Assembly: GCF_034661295.1 (NCBI RefSeq)
Contig: NZ_CP141062.1
Location: forward strand, 1,798,001-1,862,000
Origin: Faecalibacter sp. LW9
GTDB taxonomy: Bacteria > Bacteroidota > Bacteroidia > Flavobacteriales > Weeksellaceae
DNA length: 64,000 nt
Direction: 5' to 3'
Below, piece after piece: positions 25,596 through 34,628 of this stretch. Below the pieces are notes generated by a model. It was not told the origin of the DNA. It did not search any database and saw nothing but the letters and a program-made list of their open reading frames with translations. The position numbers and the translations under genes were made by a program. How positions within the stretch are numbered: position 1 is the first letter of the stretch; each line of letters begins with the position of its first letter.

Positions 25596-26793
25596 ATGAA
25601 TGCTTATATCTACGATGCAGTCGAACTGTGAGAGGTAAAGGAAACAAAAATGGAGCCTTACTTCCAATTACTCCGACACAATTAGGAGCGCAGCTTTTAA
25701 CGCATTTAAAAGACCATAAAATTTAGATCCAAAATTAGTAGAAGACTTAATGTTAGGTTGTGTTTCTCAGGTAATGGATCAAGGCGCAAATATTGCTAAA
25801 ACAATTGCTCAAGTTTCGAATTATGGTGATCACTTATGCGGTTATACGTTAAACCGTTTCTGTGGATCAGGATTAGAGGCGATCAATCAAGCAGCAGTTT
25901 ATACAAAGTCTGGTTACAAAAATTTAGTTTTAGCAGGTGGAGTAGAAAGTATGTCGCGTGTGGCAATGGGTGCTGATGGTGGAGCAATGGCAGTAGATCC
26001 TGCAGCTGCATTATACGGTATGTTTATTCCACAAGGGGTTTCTGCCGATTTAATTGCAACAAGAGAAGGGTATTCACGTCAAGATTTAGATGCTTTTACT
26101 GTAGAGTCGCATAGAAGAGCGCTGAATGCAGAGAAGAATGGATATTTCAAATCGAGAATCCCTGTAAAAGATATTAATGGGTTTGATATGTTAACGTACG
26201 ATGAAAATGTACGTGAATCATCATTAGAGTCATTAGCTAAATTAAATCCATCGTTCGAAATGATGGGAAAAATGGGAGGATTTGATGCTGTAGCCATCAA
26301 TCGTTACCTAGAAGTTTCAGAAATTAATCACGTTCATCATCCAGGAAATTCTTCGGCTATTGTCAACGGTACTGCAGTGGCAATCATCGGAAACGAAGAA
26401 GGAGGAAAAGCAGCAGGTTTAACGCCAAGAGCAAAAATTGTTTCGATGGCAATGGTAGGAACTGATCCAACGATTATGTTAACAGGTCCGGTTCCAGCGA
26501 CTGAATTAGCGCTGAAAAATGCAGGAATGAACATTAATGATATTGATTTATTTGAAGTGAACGAAGCTTTCGCTGCAATCCCAATGTATTTAATGGATAA
26601 GTTAAATGTACACCACGACAAAGTCAATGTGAATGGTGGAGCCATCGCAATGGGACATCCACTTGGTGCAACAGGTTGTATGTTGATGGGAACATTGATC
26701 GATGAGTTAGAGCGCCGTGATTTACAAACAGGTCTTGTGACACTTTATATAGGTGGTGGAATGGGTATCGCAACGATTATCGAACGTGTTTAA
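25596..26793 (+). pseudogene. Thiolase (acetyl-CoA acyltransferase) with two apparent frameshifts and a lost catalytic Cys
   Basis: Reading starts at the ATG 25596 (MNAYIYDAV). Single-base losses near 25621 and in the A4 run 25718-25721 are needed to continue through RTVRGKGNKNGALLPITPTQ into the long open frame from LDPKLVEDLMLGC. The nucleophile in NRFCGSGLEA and the histidine in GHPLGATG are kept. The C-terminal motif that normally reads CIGGG is YIGGG (TAT at 26746-26748), so the second catalytic cysteine is missing. The enzyme would perform the last thiolytic step of beta-oxidation. It looks inactivated, or heavily affected by sequence error. Confidence 0.85.
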
Positions 26794-26810
26794 CTTTAAA
26801 TGAAACTGAA

Positions 26811-28957
26811 ATGACAACTAATCAATATTTTACATTAGAAACAGATGAAAATGGAATCGTAATCATCACTATGGATATGAAGGATTATCCTTTTAATATG
26901 TTTGTGAGCGATTTCTTAAAATTATACTTCGAAACTTTACAAGTTGAACTAGCAAAACCAGAAGTTAAAGGTTCAATTTTACGTTCGGCTCGTCTAGAAT
27001 TTATGGCAGGAGCAGACATCAATTTATTATTGAACAAACCTGGAGATGCCGAAGTGTTCTTAAAAGATTTATTAAGCTTCCACGAGCAATCGCTAAAATT
27101 AGAAGAGTTCAAAAAACCGATGGTGGTTTTAATTAATGGAAACTGTTTAGGTGGTGGATATGAATTATCATTAATGAATAATCGTCGTATTGCATTAGCA
27201 GGTTCTTACCAAATCGGATTACCAGAAGCAAAGCTTGGATTATTCCCAGGTGGTGGAGGTACAATTAAATTATCTCGTTTATTCGGATTAGAGAAAACAG
27301 CTAAAATCGTTTTACAAGGACAAACGTTCCGTCCAGCTGATGCTTTGAAAGAAGGTTTAATTGACGAAATTGTTGAAACACCAGAAGAATTATTAGCGAA
27401 AGGAAAAGCGTTTATTTTGGCGAATCCACAAGTGGAACAACCTTGGTCTAATCCAAAACATAAAATTCCAGGTGGAGTTTAAAAACACCATCAGGCTATA
27501 TGACAATGGTTGGATCAATCGGAAACTTACGTAAAAACTCTTACGGAAATTACCCAGGTTTAAACTACGCTTTACAAGTTTTACACGATAGTATCGATTT
27601 ACCAATGAATCGTGCGTTAGAAATCGAAGCACGTTATTTTACAAAAGCCTTGTATTCGGATGTAACGACGAATATTATTCGTACAGGTTTCTTCGGAATT
27701 AACGATGCGAAAAAAGGAAAATCTAAACCGAAAGGATTCGAAAAGAAAAACGTTCAAAAATTAGGGATTTTAGGTGCTGGAATGATGGGTGCCGGAATTG
27801 CTTATGTTTCGGCGAAAGCGGGAATGGATGTGGTTTTAAAAGATGTTTCGGTTGAAAATGCTGAAAAAGGTAAAGCATACTCAGAAAATTTATTGAAAGG
27901 AGCAATTGCTAAAGGTCGTTCGACACAAGAAAAAGCAGATGCACTTTTAAACAAAATATTGCCTACAGCTACTGTAGATGATTTAAAAGATTGTGATTTA
28001 ATCATCGAGGCTGTATTTGAAGACCCTCAATTAAAAGCTATTGTAACGAAAGAAAGTGAACCAATGATTAAATCTGACGGTTTCTTCGCATCTAATACAT
28101 CAACATTGCCAATTTCTCGTTTAGCAGAAGCTTCTGTCAATCCAGAGAAATTCATTGGTATTCACTTCTTTTCGCCGGTTGATAAAATGCCATTGGTAGA
28201 AATCATTGTTGGAAAACAAACGTCTGACGAAACATTAGCACACGCGATTGATTATGTGACGCAAATTGGTAAAGTGCCGATTGTCGTAAATGATTCGCAC
28301 GGATTCTTTATTTTACGTGTATTTGGTTTCTACAACTTCGAGGCAGCCGCAATGGTGTTAGAAGGAATTAATCCACAAACCATTGAAAATGTAGCAAAAC
28401 AAGCTGGAATGGCAATTGGGCCTTTAGCCGTGATGGATGAGGTTTCGATTGAGTTAATCCTTCGTGTTATCGCACAAAAAGAATCGTTAAACGACAACGA
28501 AAAACAACTAAAAGATTTCTTCCAAAAAATGGCTGATGCAGGTCGATTAGGAAAAAAAGTGGGGAAAGGTTTCTACGATTATCCTGAAGGAGGTAAGAAA
28601 ACACTTTGGAAAAATGAGTTTGTTGAGGTAAAAGATGATCAACCAATTTCTAATGAAGATATAGCAAAACGTTTAATGCACGCGATGGCTTTAGATAGTT
28701 ATCGTTGTTTAGAAGAAGGTGTTTTAAGCACAACCTTAGATGGAGATATCGGATCGATGTTAGGTTTAGGTTTCGCACCACATACAGGAGGTGTTTTCTC
28801 ATACATTGATATGGTCGGAATCCAACAATTCGTTGCCGATTGTGATCGTTTCTTACCTAACGGAAATCAATGGGAAGTGCCACAATCCTTACGCGATTTA
28901 GCCAATCAGAATTTCAAATTCTATACAGGAAATACTCAAAATTGGACAAAAAAATAA
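26811..28957 (+). pseudogene. FadJ-type enoyl-CoA hydratase/3-hydroxyacyl-CoA dehydrogenase, split by an apparent frameshift
   Basis: Two adjacent frames make one multienzyme of about 715 residues. The first (26811-27482) is a crotonase domain with LEFMAGADIN and GLPEAKLGLFPGGGGT. The second is open from before 27500 to 28957 and is a 3-hydroxyacyl-CoA dehydrogenase with the NAD-binding LGILGAGMMGAGIAY, ASNTSTLPI and IGIHFFSPVDKMPLVE. Adding one T to the T3 run at 27478-27480 joins them as GGVLKTPSGYMTMVG, the normal linker of the family. It is either a true one-base deletion or an error. It would hydrate and oxidise enoyl-CoA for the thiolase upstream. Confidence 0.87.
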
Positions 28958-28963
28958 GTTTAT

Positions 28964-28987
28964 AAAAACACACAAAATCACAAAAAA
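28964..28987 (+). promoter_or_regulatory. A/C-rich leader motif, copy 4
   Basis: ACACACAAAATCACAAAAAA ends directly at the ATG of the third acyl-CoA dehydrogenase; it is a slightly diverged copy of the motif seen before three other genes of the island. Confidence 0.5.
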
Positions 28988-30139
28988 ATGAAATCACTTT
29001 ATTTTAACGAAGACCACGAATTATTTCGTGAATCAGTTGTTGAATATGTAAATAAAAAGAAACCATTTTTCGACCAATGGGAAGAAGAGCGTCAAGTTCC
29101 AAAATCGGTTTGGAAAGAGATGGGTGATATGGGCTTCTTAGGTTTAATGTACGATGAAAAGTACGGCGGATCGAATGTAGATTTCTTCTATTCTGTAATC
29201 TTAATGGAGGAAATGGCAAAAGCCGGAAATGCTGGCTTATTAGGAGGTTTCTCTGTTCACTCGTATATGGCGACGAACCACATCAATAACATTGGTTCAG
29301 AAGAATTAAAACAAAAATATTTAGTACCCTCTATTGCAGGTGATATTTTAGGAGCCATTGCTTTTACAGAGCCAAATGCAGGTTCAGATGTACAAGGAAT
29401 CACAACTTTTGCAAAGAAAGAAGGAGATCATTACATCATCAACGGTTCTAAAACATACATTACAAGTGGATGTTCAGCCGATTATTTCTTAACATTATGT
29501 AAGACAGAAGCTGGTTTTGATATTATTGTGATCGATGGTGCTGCACCTGGAATTACACGTAATAAATTAAATAAAATCGGTTTACACTCTTCAGATACGG
29601 CAGAAATTTTCTTCCAAGACGTTAAAATTCCATTAACGAACCGTGTAGGAAATGAAGGAATGGGATTTTATTATGTGATGGAGTCATTCCAATTAGAGCG
29701 TTTATGTTGTGCGATTATGGCGATTGGTGCAATGGATACAATTATTGCTGAAACGTTAGAGTTTATGAAAAATCGTAAAGCATTTGGTCGTCCAATTGCT
29801 TACTTCCAAGTATTACGTCACCGCTTAGCTGATTATTGTACAGAATTAGAATGTATTCGCTCGTTAACATATGAAACGTGTTGGCGTTTTATGAACGGTG
29901 AATATGTGATTAAACAAGCATCAATGTGTAAATTAAAAGCGACTGAATTGCAAAATCAAGTAGTGGCTGGATGTTTACAAATGCATGGAGGTGCAGGATA
30001 TATGGAAGATTATCCAATTGCGCGTTACTTCCGTGACGCACGTGTAGGAACTATTTATGGTGGTTCTTCTGAAATTATGCGCGAAATCATTGCCAAAGTT
30101 GTCGTAGATGAAGTACAATTTGGTAAAGTCTATAAATAA
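28988..30139 (+). CDS. Acyl-CoA dehydrogenase
   Basis: 383 residues, intact. It shows IAFTEPNAGSDVQGI, NGSKTYITSG, GLHSSDTAEIFFQDVKIP, catalytic Glu in FQLERL (the isovaleryl-CoA dehydrogenase-type position), RKAFGRPI, MHGGAGYMED and TIYGGSSEIMREI. By eye it is close to citronellyl-CoA/isovaleryl-type dehydrogenases. It would introduce the first double bond into an acyl-CoA using FAD, with electrons passed to ETF. It lies 30 bases after the FadJ-type gene, with its own leader motif, and is followed by a weak hairpin before the racemase-like gene. Confidence 0.93.
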   Translation: MKSLYFNEDHELFRESVVEYVNKKKPFFDQWEEERQVPKSVWKEMGDMGFLGLMYDEKYGGSNVDFFYSVILMEEMAKAGNAGLLGGFSVHSYMATNHINNIGSEELKQKYLVPSIAGDILGAIAFTEPNAGSDVQGITTFAKKEGDHYIINGSKTYITSGCSADYFLTLCKTEAGFDIIVIDGAAPGITRNKLNKIGLHSSDTAEIFFQDVKIPLTNRVGNEGMGFYYVMESFQLERLCCAIMAIGAMDTIIAETLEFMKNRKAFGRPIAYFQVLRHRLADYCTELECIRSLTYETCWRFMNGEYVIKQASMCKLKATELQNQVVAGCLQMHGGAGYMEDYPIARYFRDARVGTIYGGSSEIMREIIAKVVVDEVQFGKVYK

Positions 30140-30164
30140 ATTTTTCCATAATTTACTAATCAAT

Positions 30165-30190
30165 AAGGCAGGTTGATTTCAATCTGCTTT
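30165..30190 (+). terminator. Weak hairpin after the third acyl-CoA dehydrogenase
   Basis: AAGGCAGGTTG (30165-30175) pairs with CAATCTGCTTT (30180-30190) through several G-T pairs, followed by U-rich but interrupted sequence. Confidence 0.45.
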
Positions 30191-30203
30191 ATTCATATCT
30201 CAT

Positions 30204-31252
30204 ATGATTATGAATATTTTAAACGGAATAAAAATACTTGATTTCTCGAGGTTACTTCCAGGTTCAATGGCAACCAAGCAATTGATGCAAATGGGCGCGG
30301 AAGTCATTAAAATAGAACATCCAAATAAACCAGAATTAACACGATTAATTCCTCCGTTTGAAGATGGAATATCGGTTTCTTATTTGATGGTGAATAAAGG
30401 AAAAGAAGTTCGTCAAATTCAATATGAAACAGAAGAAGGAAGAAATGAGATTTACGAATTGGTAAAAAAAGTGAATGTGTTAATCGAAACTTTTCGTCCG
30501 GGGACAATGCAAAAATTAGGATTGGATTATAAGGCTTTAAAAAGCATTAATCCAAAAATAATTTATGTTTCTTGTACTTCTTATGGTCAATCTGGACCTT
30601 ATGCACATTTGGCGGGACACGATCTTAATTTTATGGCGTATTCTGGTTTATTGGCAAATAATGTCAATGCGGATGGAAATATTACGATGTCCTCTTATCA
30701 AGTCGCGGATTTATATGGAGGAACGGAGCAAATCATCAATTCGGTTTTATTAGGAATTATTCAACGTACAAAAACAGAAAAAGGCGATTGGTTTGATATT
30801 TCGATTACGGAAGCAGCATTACCGATGAATGCCCTATTAGCTCCTCCTGTTTGGTGCAATGAAAAAGCTCAAGCATTTGATGTTTTGACTGGTAAATTAC
30901 CACATTATACTTATTATAAGTGTAAAGATGGAAAGTTCGTGGTCCTTGCAGGATTAGAAGATAAATTTTGGCAAAATCTATGCACGAAATTAGGTCGTGA
31001 AGATTGGAAAAGCGAAAACCTAATGACCTTGATTTACCGTCAAGATATTCGACAAGAATTGATTGATTTTTAACCAAAACTAGAAATGAATGGGTGGAAT
31101 ATTTTCAAGATACAGAAGTATGTTTTTCACCTGTTTTAGAATTTGAAGAAACTTTGACTGATCCGCATTTTGTAGCGAAAAAAAGTTATGAATATACTGA
31201 AGATAGAAAACATATTATTGGTTTTAATCTCGGCATTAAGCAATTGGATTAG
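30204..31252 (+). pseudogene. CaiB/BaiF-family protein, alpha-methylacyl-CoA racemase-like, with an apparent C-terminal frameshift
   Basis: The open frame ends at 31073 after 289 residues, but the missing end is present one frame over to TAG at 31250-31252 (LTKTRNEWVEYFQDTEVCFSP...GFNLGIKQLD in shortened form). One extra T in the T5 run 31067-31071 restores a protein of about 349 residues. AGHDLNFMAYSGLL with its His and VADLYGGTEQ with its Asp match the active-site pair of alpha-methylacyl-CoA racemases, which interconvert 2-methyl-branched acyl-CoA stereoisomers. The start may be ATG 30204 or 30210. It is the last gene of the plus-strand arm. Confidence 0.83.
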
Positions 31253-31284
31253 TCCATTGTATTTGTTTGTATAATTTGATGCTT

Positions 31285-31309
31285 AGATGCCTATTTTAGG
31301 CATCTTTTT
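31285..31309 (+). terminator. Terminator of the plus-strand acyl-CoA catabolic arm
   Basis: AGATGCCTA (31285-31293) pairs with TAGGCATCT (31297-31305), followed by T residues. Confidence 0.8.
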
Positions 31310-31360
31310 GTATTTTGGTAGGATAATTGAAGAATATAAATAGATTGTAAAGATTAAAGT

Positions 31361-31669
31361 ATGAGAAGTTTAAGAAAGTTAAGTTTAATTTTATTTGTAG
31401 GAATCATCGGATTTTTTGCCACGGGTTGTAATGGTACAACTTCGGTGTATGGTTTAGAAAAATCTGGAAAGCATACGCATCACAAAAAACATCCGAAAAA
31501 GAAACCAGGTTATCATACTCGTTATGAGAATCGTAAGCCAATGCCTCCTGGACATAAAAAAAAGGTGTATGGCGATCAATCGGCTAAGCGTCATGCGCCA
31601 GGTCAAAACAAATATAAAAAGCATAAAGCGCCAAAACCAAAGAAACATCACAAAGGAAAACATAAATAA
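31361..31669 (+). CDS. Small His/Lys-rich lipoprotein with PPG/SAK/APG motif
   Basis: 102 residues. The signal peptide has lipobox ATGC (Cys about 23). The mature part is extremely basic and rich in His, Lys and Pro. PPGHKKKVYGDQSAKRHAPG matches a recurring Bacteroidota lipoprotein pattern (PPGxxKKxxGxxSAKxxAPG) that is sometimes mislabelled quinol oxidase subunit 4. The function is unknown; the His/Lys content could favour metal or polyanion binding, but this is speculation. It ends at a bidirectional terminator shared with the convergent rlpA-like gene. Confidence 0.75.
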   Translation: MRSLRKLSLILFVGIIGFFATGCNGTTSVYGLEKSGKHTHHKKHPKKKPGYHTRYENRKPMPPGHKKKVYGDQSAKRHAPGQNKYKKHKAPKPKKHHKGKHK

Positions 31670-31675
31670 TAAAAA

Positions 31676-31704
31676 AAAGGACGAAACACATGTTTCGTCC
31701 TTTC
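31676..31704. terminator. Bidirectional terminator
   Basis: AAAGGACGAAACA (31676-31688) pairs with TGTTTCGTCCTTT (31691-31703). A preceding A8 run serves the minus-strand rlpA-like gene; the plus-strand side is T-poorer. Confidence 0.85.
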
Positions 31705-31727
31705 TAACTTTAATATCTAAGAATCGT

Positions 31728-32210
31728 TTACTTAACGACTTCCATTTCTATATTTAACGTACCAGAATTAACTGATCCGATTTCTTCGAAAGCTGCTCTA
31801 CTTAAATCTAAAACTCTAGATTTGGTATGAGGTCCTCTATCATTAATCTTTACAATGACAGATTTTCCATTTTTTACGTTAGTAACTTTAACTTTTGTTC
31901 CGAATGGTAAAGTTCGGTGTGCTGCTGTCAATTCTTTTTTATCGTAAACTTCACCACTTGATGTTTTTTTACCGTGAAATTTGTCTGCATACCAAGAAAC
32001 AATTCCAGTGATTCTGTTTTTTGCTTCTTCTACTACAGCTTCAACTTCATTTGAAGATTTTTCTACTGTAGTTGTTGTAGTTTTTAACTCTTTGTCCTTA
32101 ATTGGATTTTCTGTTAAAATTAACTCAGAGTTAAAATTTCTATTACTCTCAGCTTTTGCTATTGGAGCTATCGTTAGCATTGCTAAAAATGCAAAAATGC
32201 TTATTTTCAT
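31728..32210 (-). CDS. RlpA-like septal ring lytic transglycosylase family protein
   Basis: 160 residues. A signal peptide (about 1-20) and a low-complexity spacer lead to a double-psi beta-barrel domain with GIVSWYADKFHGKKTSSGEVYD, LTAAHRTLPFGTKVKV and the catalytic-region VKINDRGPHTKSRVLDLSRAAFE (segments listed at about 68-150). RlpA proteins cleave denuded glycan strands at the septum, although here there is no SPOR domain on the same chain. It is monocistronic. Confidence 0.85.
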   Translation of the reverse strand: MKISIFAFLAMLTIAPIAKAESNRNFNSELILTENPIKDKELKTTTTTVEKSSNEVEAVVEEAKNRITGIVSWYADKFHGKKTSSGEVYDKKELTAAHRTLPFGTKVKVTNVKNGKSVIVKINDRGPHTKSRVLDLSRAAFEEIGSVNSGTLNIEMEVVK

Positions 32211-32436
32211 CCTTTAGATTTTCTGATTACTTTATCTAATATAGGAAACGATTTTTAAAATTCGACATGACTCCTTTTTTTGAGGATGTTATGTATGCAT
32301 AGTTCTTCTGTATCGTACTGATAGATTGAATTTCAAGAGGTTGTTAAATTATAGTTAAAAAAAAATACATTTTGTTAAAAAAAATAGGAAACTTTTTAAA
32401 GATTACTTGTTAAATCATTGTGTATCAGTGATGAAA

Positions 32437-34380
32437 TCAGATGATTCGGTCAAGATGAGCATTTAAGAAGTTTTTAATCTTTGTTAATTCCATAATTTTT
32501 GAAAAAATTGTGGTACGATCTTCGTCTAATAATTCTGTTGATTTGGATTGATCCATTAATATTTTGATTTCGTTTTCTACAAAAATTGTTTTATATCTTA
32601 ACAATAAATTAAATAGATTTTTTTCTACAGATTCTTCAATATTGGTCACATGAATCCCTTGTTTTTCTTTCCAATTTTCGCTAATCGAATATTTATCCAA
32701 CATCAGTGAAGTAGCCAATTGAGAAAGTTCATAATCTTCTGAACGAGAAAAGTACTCTCCCGTACGTAATTCTCCTTGTTCTAATCCTTCTATGACTAAA
32801 TCGATTATGCGTTGATAAGGAGCATGTGAAAGGGTTAATTCATTATGAAGGAATTGATTAACAATTTCTTCATTTACAGTAGTTTCATACAAATTGTTTT
32901 GATCGTCTTTTAATTGAACTTTCAAATTTCCAAATTGCATAATCATTTTAATGATATCTCGCTCAACAATTAAATGTTGATTCACTACTTCATTTTGATT
33001 CTTAGTCGCTACAATCTTTAATTTAGAAGGATTGTTGGCATCAGGTGAAATTGTGGTGTATTGATCAGATGGAGTGTTATTTAAACGTTGAGCTAAAGCC
33101 TTAAATAAGACTTCTTCTCGTATATCCATAATTTTTGCAGTTTCCATAATATACAATTCACGTTGAATAATATTTGGAATCATGGCAATTGAATTAATGA
33201 TTTCTCGAATCAACTCCGATTTTTTTGCTGGATCATTTTTCGCTTCATCTAAGAAGATATTGGCTTTGAATTTTATAAAATCCGTAGCTTTTTCTTTAAT
33301 ATAAGCGGATATTTCAGAAGCAGAATGTTTACGCGCAAACGAATCTGGATCTTCTCCTTCCGGAAATAATAATACTTTTACATTTAACTCTTGTTCAAGG
33401 ATCAAATCAATCCCTCGGAAAGATGCTTTTATTCCCGCTGGATCACCATCATACATGATGACAATGTTTTGAGTCAAACGTTTGATGATTCGAATTTGCT
33501 CTTTTGTTAACGCTGTACCCGAACTGGCTACTACATTTTCAATCCCCGCTTGATGCATGGATAATACATCCGTATAACCTTCAACTAAGAAACATTGGTC
33601 ATTTTTTAAGATGGCTTGCTTGGACTGAAATAAACCATATAAGGTGTTACTCTTGTGGTAAATTTCGTTTTCAGGTGAATTTAGATATTTAGCAGCCTTT
33701 ATATCATTGCGAAGTATTCGTCCACCAAATCCAATTGGTCTACCTGAAAAACTATAGATTGGAAAAATAACACGGTCTCTGAATTTATCAAAACGCTTTC
33801 CATCTTCTTTATAGGAAACTAAACCAGAGGCCTGAATGATTTCTTTCGAATAACCTTTCTTTTCTGCATAATCAGCAAAAGCACACCAAGCATTGGGCGA
33901 ATATCCTAATTCAAATTTTTTGATGATCTCATTCGTAAAACCACGTTCTTTGAAATAAGACAATCCAATCATTTGACCTTCCTCTGTTTCGTTTAACTGT
34001 TGAACAAAGAAATTTTTAGCGACATCTGTTAAAAGATATAAACTCTCTTTTGTTTTTTGAGCCTCAACTTGTTCTGCACTAAAGTCAACATCATCCTCTA
34101 TTTCGATATTGTAGCGTTTGGTCAACCAGCGTAAGGCTTCTGGATAACTGAATTGTTCGATTTCCATTACAAACGATACCACATTTCCACCTTTACCGGT
34201 AGAAAAATCTTTCCAGATTTGTTTGGCAGGAGATACGACAAAAGAAGGAGTACGTTCCTCTGAAAATGGGGAAAGTCCTTTAAAATTACTTCCTGCACGT
34301 TTTAATTGAACAAAATCTCCAATTACTTCTTCTACACGAGCGGTATTAAAAATTGTATCTATTGTACTTTTAGAAATCAA
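32437..34380 (-). CDS. dnaG: DNA primase DnaG
   Basis: 647 residues: an N-terminal CHC2-like region (about 1-100), a TOPRIM catalytic domain with EGYTDVLSMHQ and MYDGDPAG motifs, and a C-terminal helicase-binding region. It synthesises RNA primers at the replication fork. The usual zinc ligands are replaced: the position of CPFH reads SPFS (about 37-40), and the CxxC pair is absent from IWKDFSTGKGGNVVSF. So the fold is kept without zinc, which from memory is shared by other Flavobacteriia. It is a single gene with its own control region. Confidence 0.96.
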   Translation of the reverse strand: MISKSTIDTIFNTARVEEVIGDFVQLKRAGSNFKGLSPFSEERTPSFVVSPAKQIWKDFSTGKGGNVVSFVMEIEQFSYPEALRWLTKRYNIEIEDDVDFSAEQVEAQKTKESLYLLTDVAKNFFVQQLNETEEGQMIGLSYFKERGFTNEIIKKFELGYSPNAWCAFADYAEKKGYSKEIIQASGLVSYKEDGKRFDKFRDRVIFPIYSFSGRPIGFGGRILRNDIKAAKYLNSPENEIYHKSNTLYGLFQSKQAILKNDQCFLVEGYTDVLSMHQAGIENVVASSGTALTKEQIRIIKRLTQNIVIMYDGDPAGIKASFRGIDLILEQELNVKVLLFPEGEDPDSFARKHSASEISAYIKEKATDFIKFKANIFLDEAKNDPAKKSELIREIINSIAMIPNIIQRELYIMETAKIMDIREEVLFKALAQRLNNTPSDQYTTISPDANNPSKLKIVATKNQNEVVNQHLIVERDIIKMIMQFGNLKVQLKDDQNNLYETTVNEEIVNQFLHNELTLSHAPYQRIIDLVIEGLEQGELRTGEYFSRSEDYELSQLATSLMLDKYSISENWKEKQGIHVTNIEESVEKNLFNLLLRYKTIFVENEIKILMDQSKSTELLDEDRTTIFSKIMELTKIKNFLNAHLDRII

Positions 34381-34628
34381 GGGTATAAATTTTTTTAGTC
34401 GAATAATAATTCTAGTATTAGAACTAGAGGAATATATTATTAATGCTTACAAAATTAATTTATATAAATTGATATTCAATTGAGATTATAATAATTTATT
34501 CGATTAAACCTGCATCGATTAATTTTAATGACTTTAAATAAGCTGAAAATTAACTTTATTTAGTTGGAGATTTTTTTTGGTACAATATTCGTTATGTTGC
34601 AAATATCATTACAATTAAAGAATTACCT

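Noticed and set aside
26337-26645. Minus-strand ORF of about 100 residues inside the thiolase
   Set aside because: Antisense shadow of a well-conserved coding region; composition mirrors thiolase codons.
31361-31669. Quinol oxidase subunit 4
   Set aside because: That label is sometimes given to this lipoprotein family but nothing in the sequence supports an oxidase subunit.
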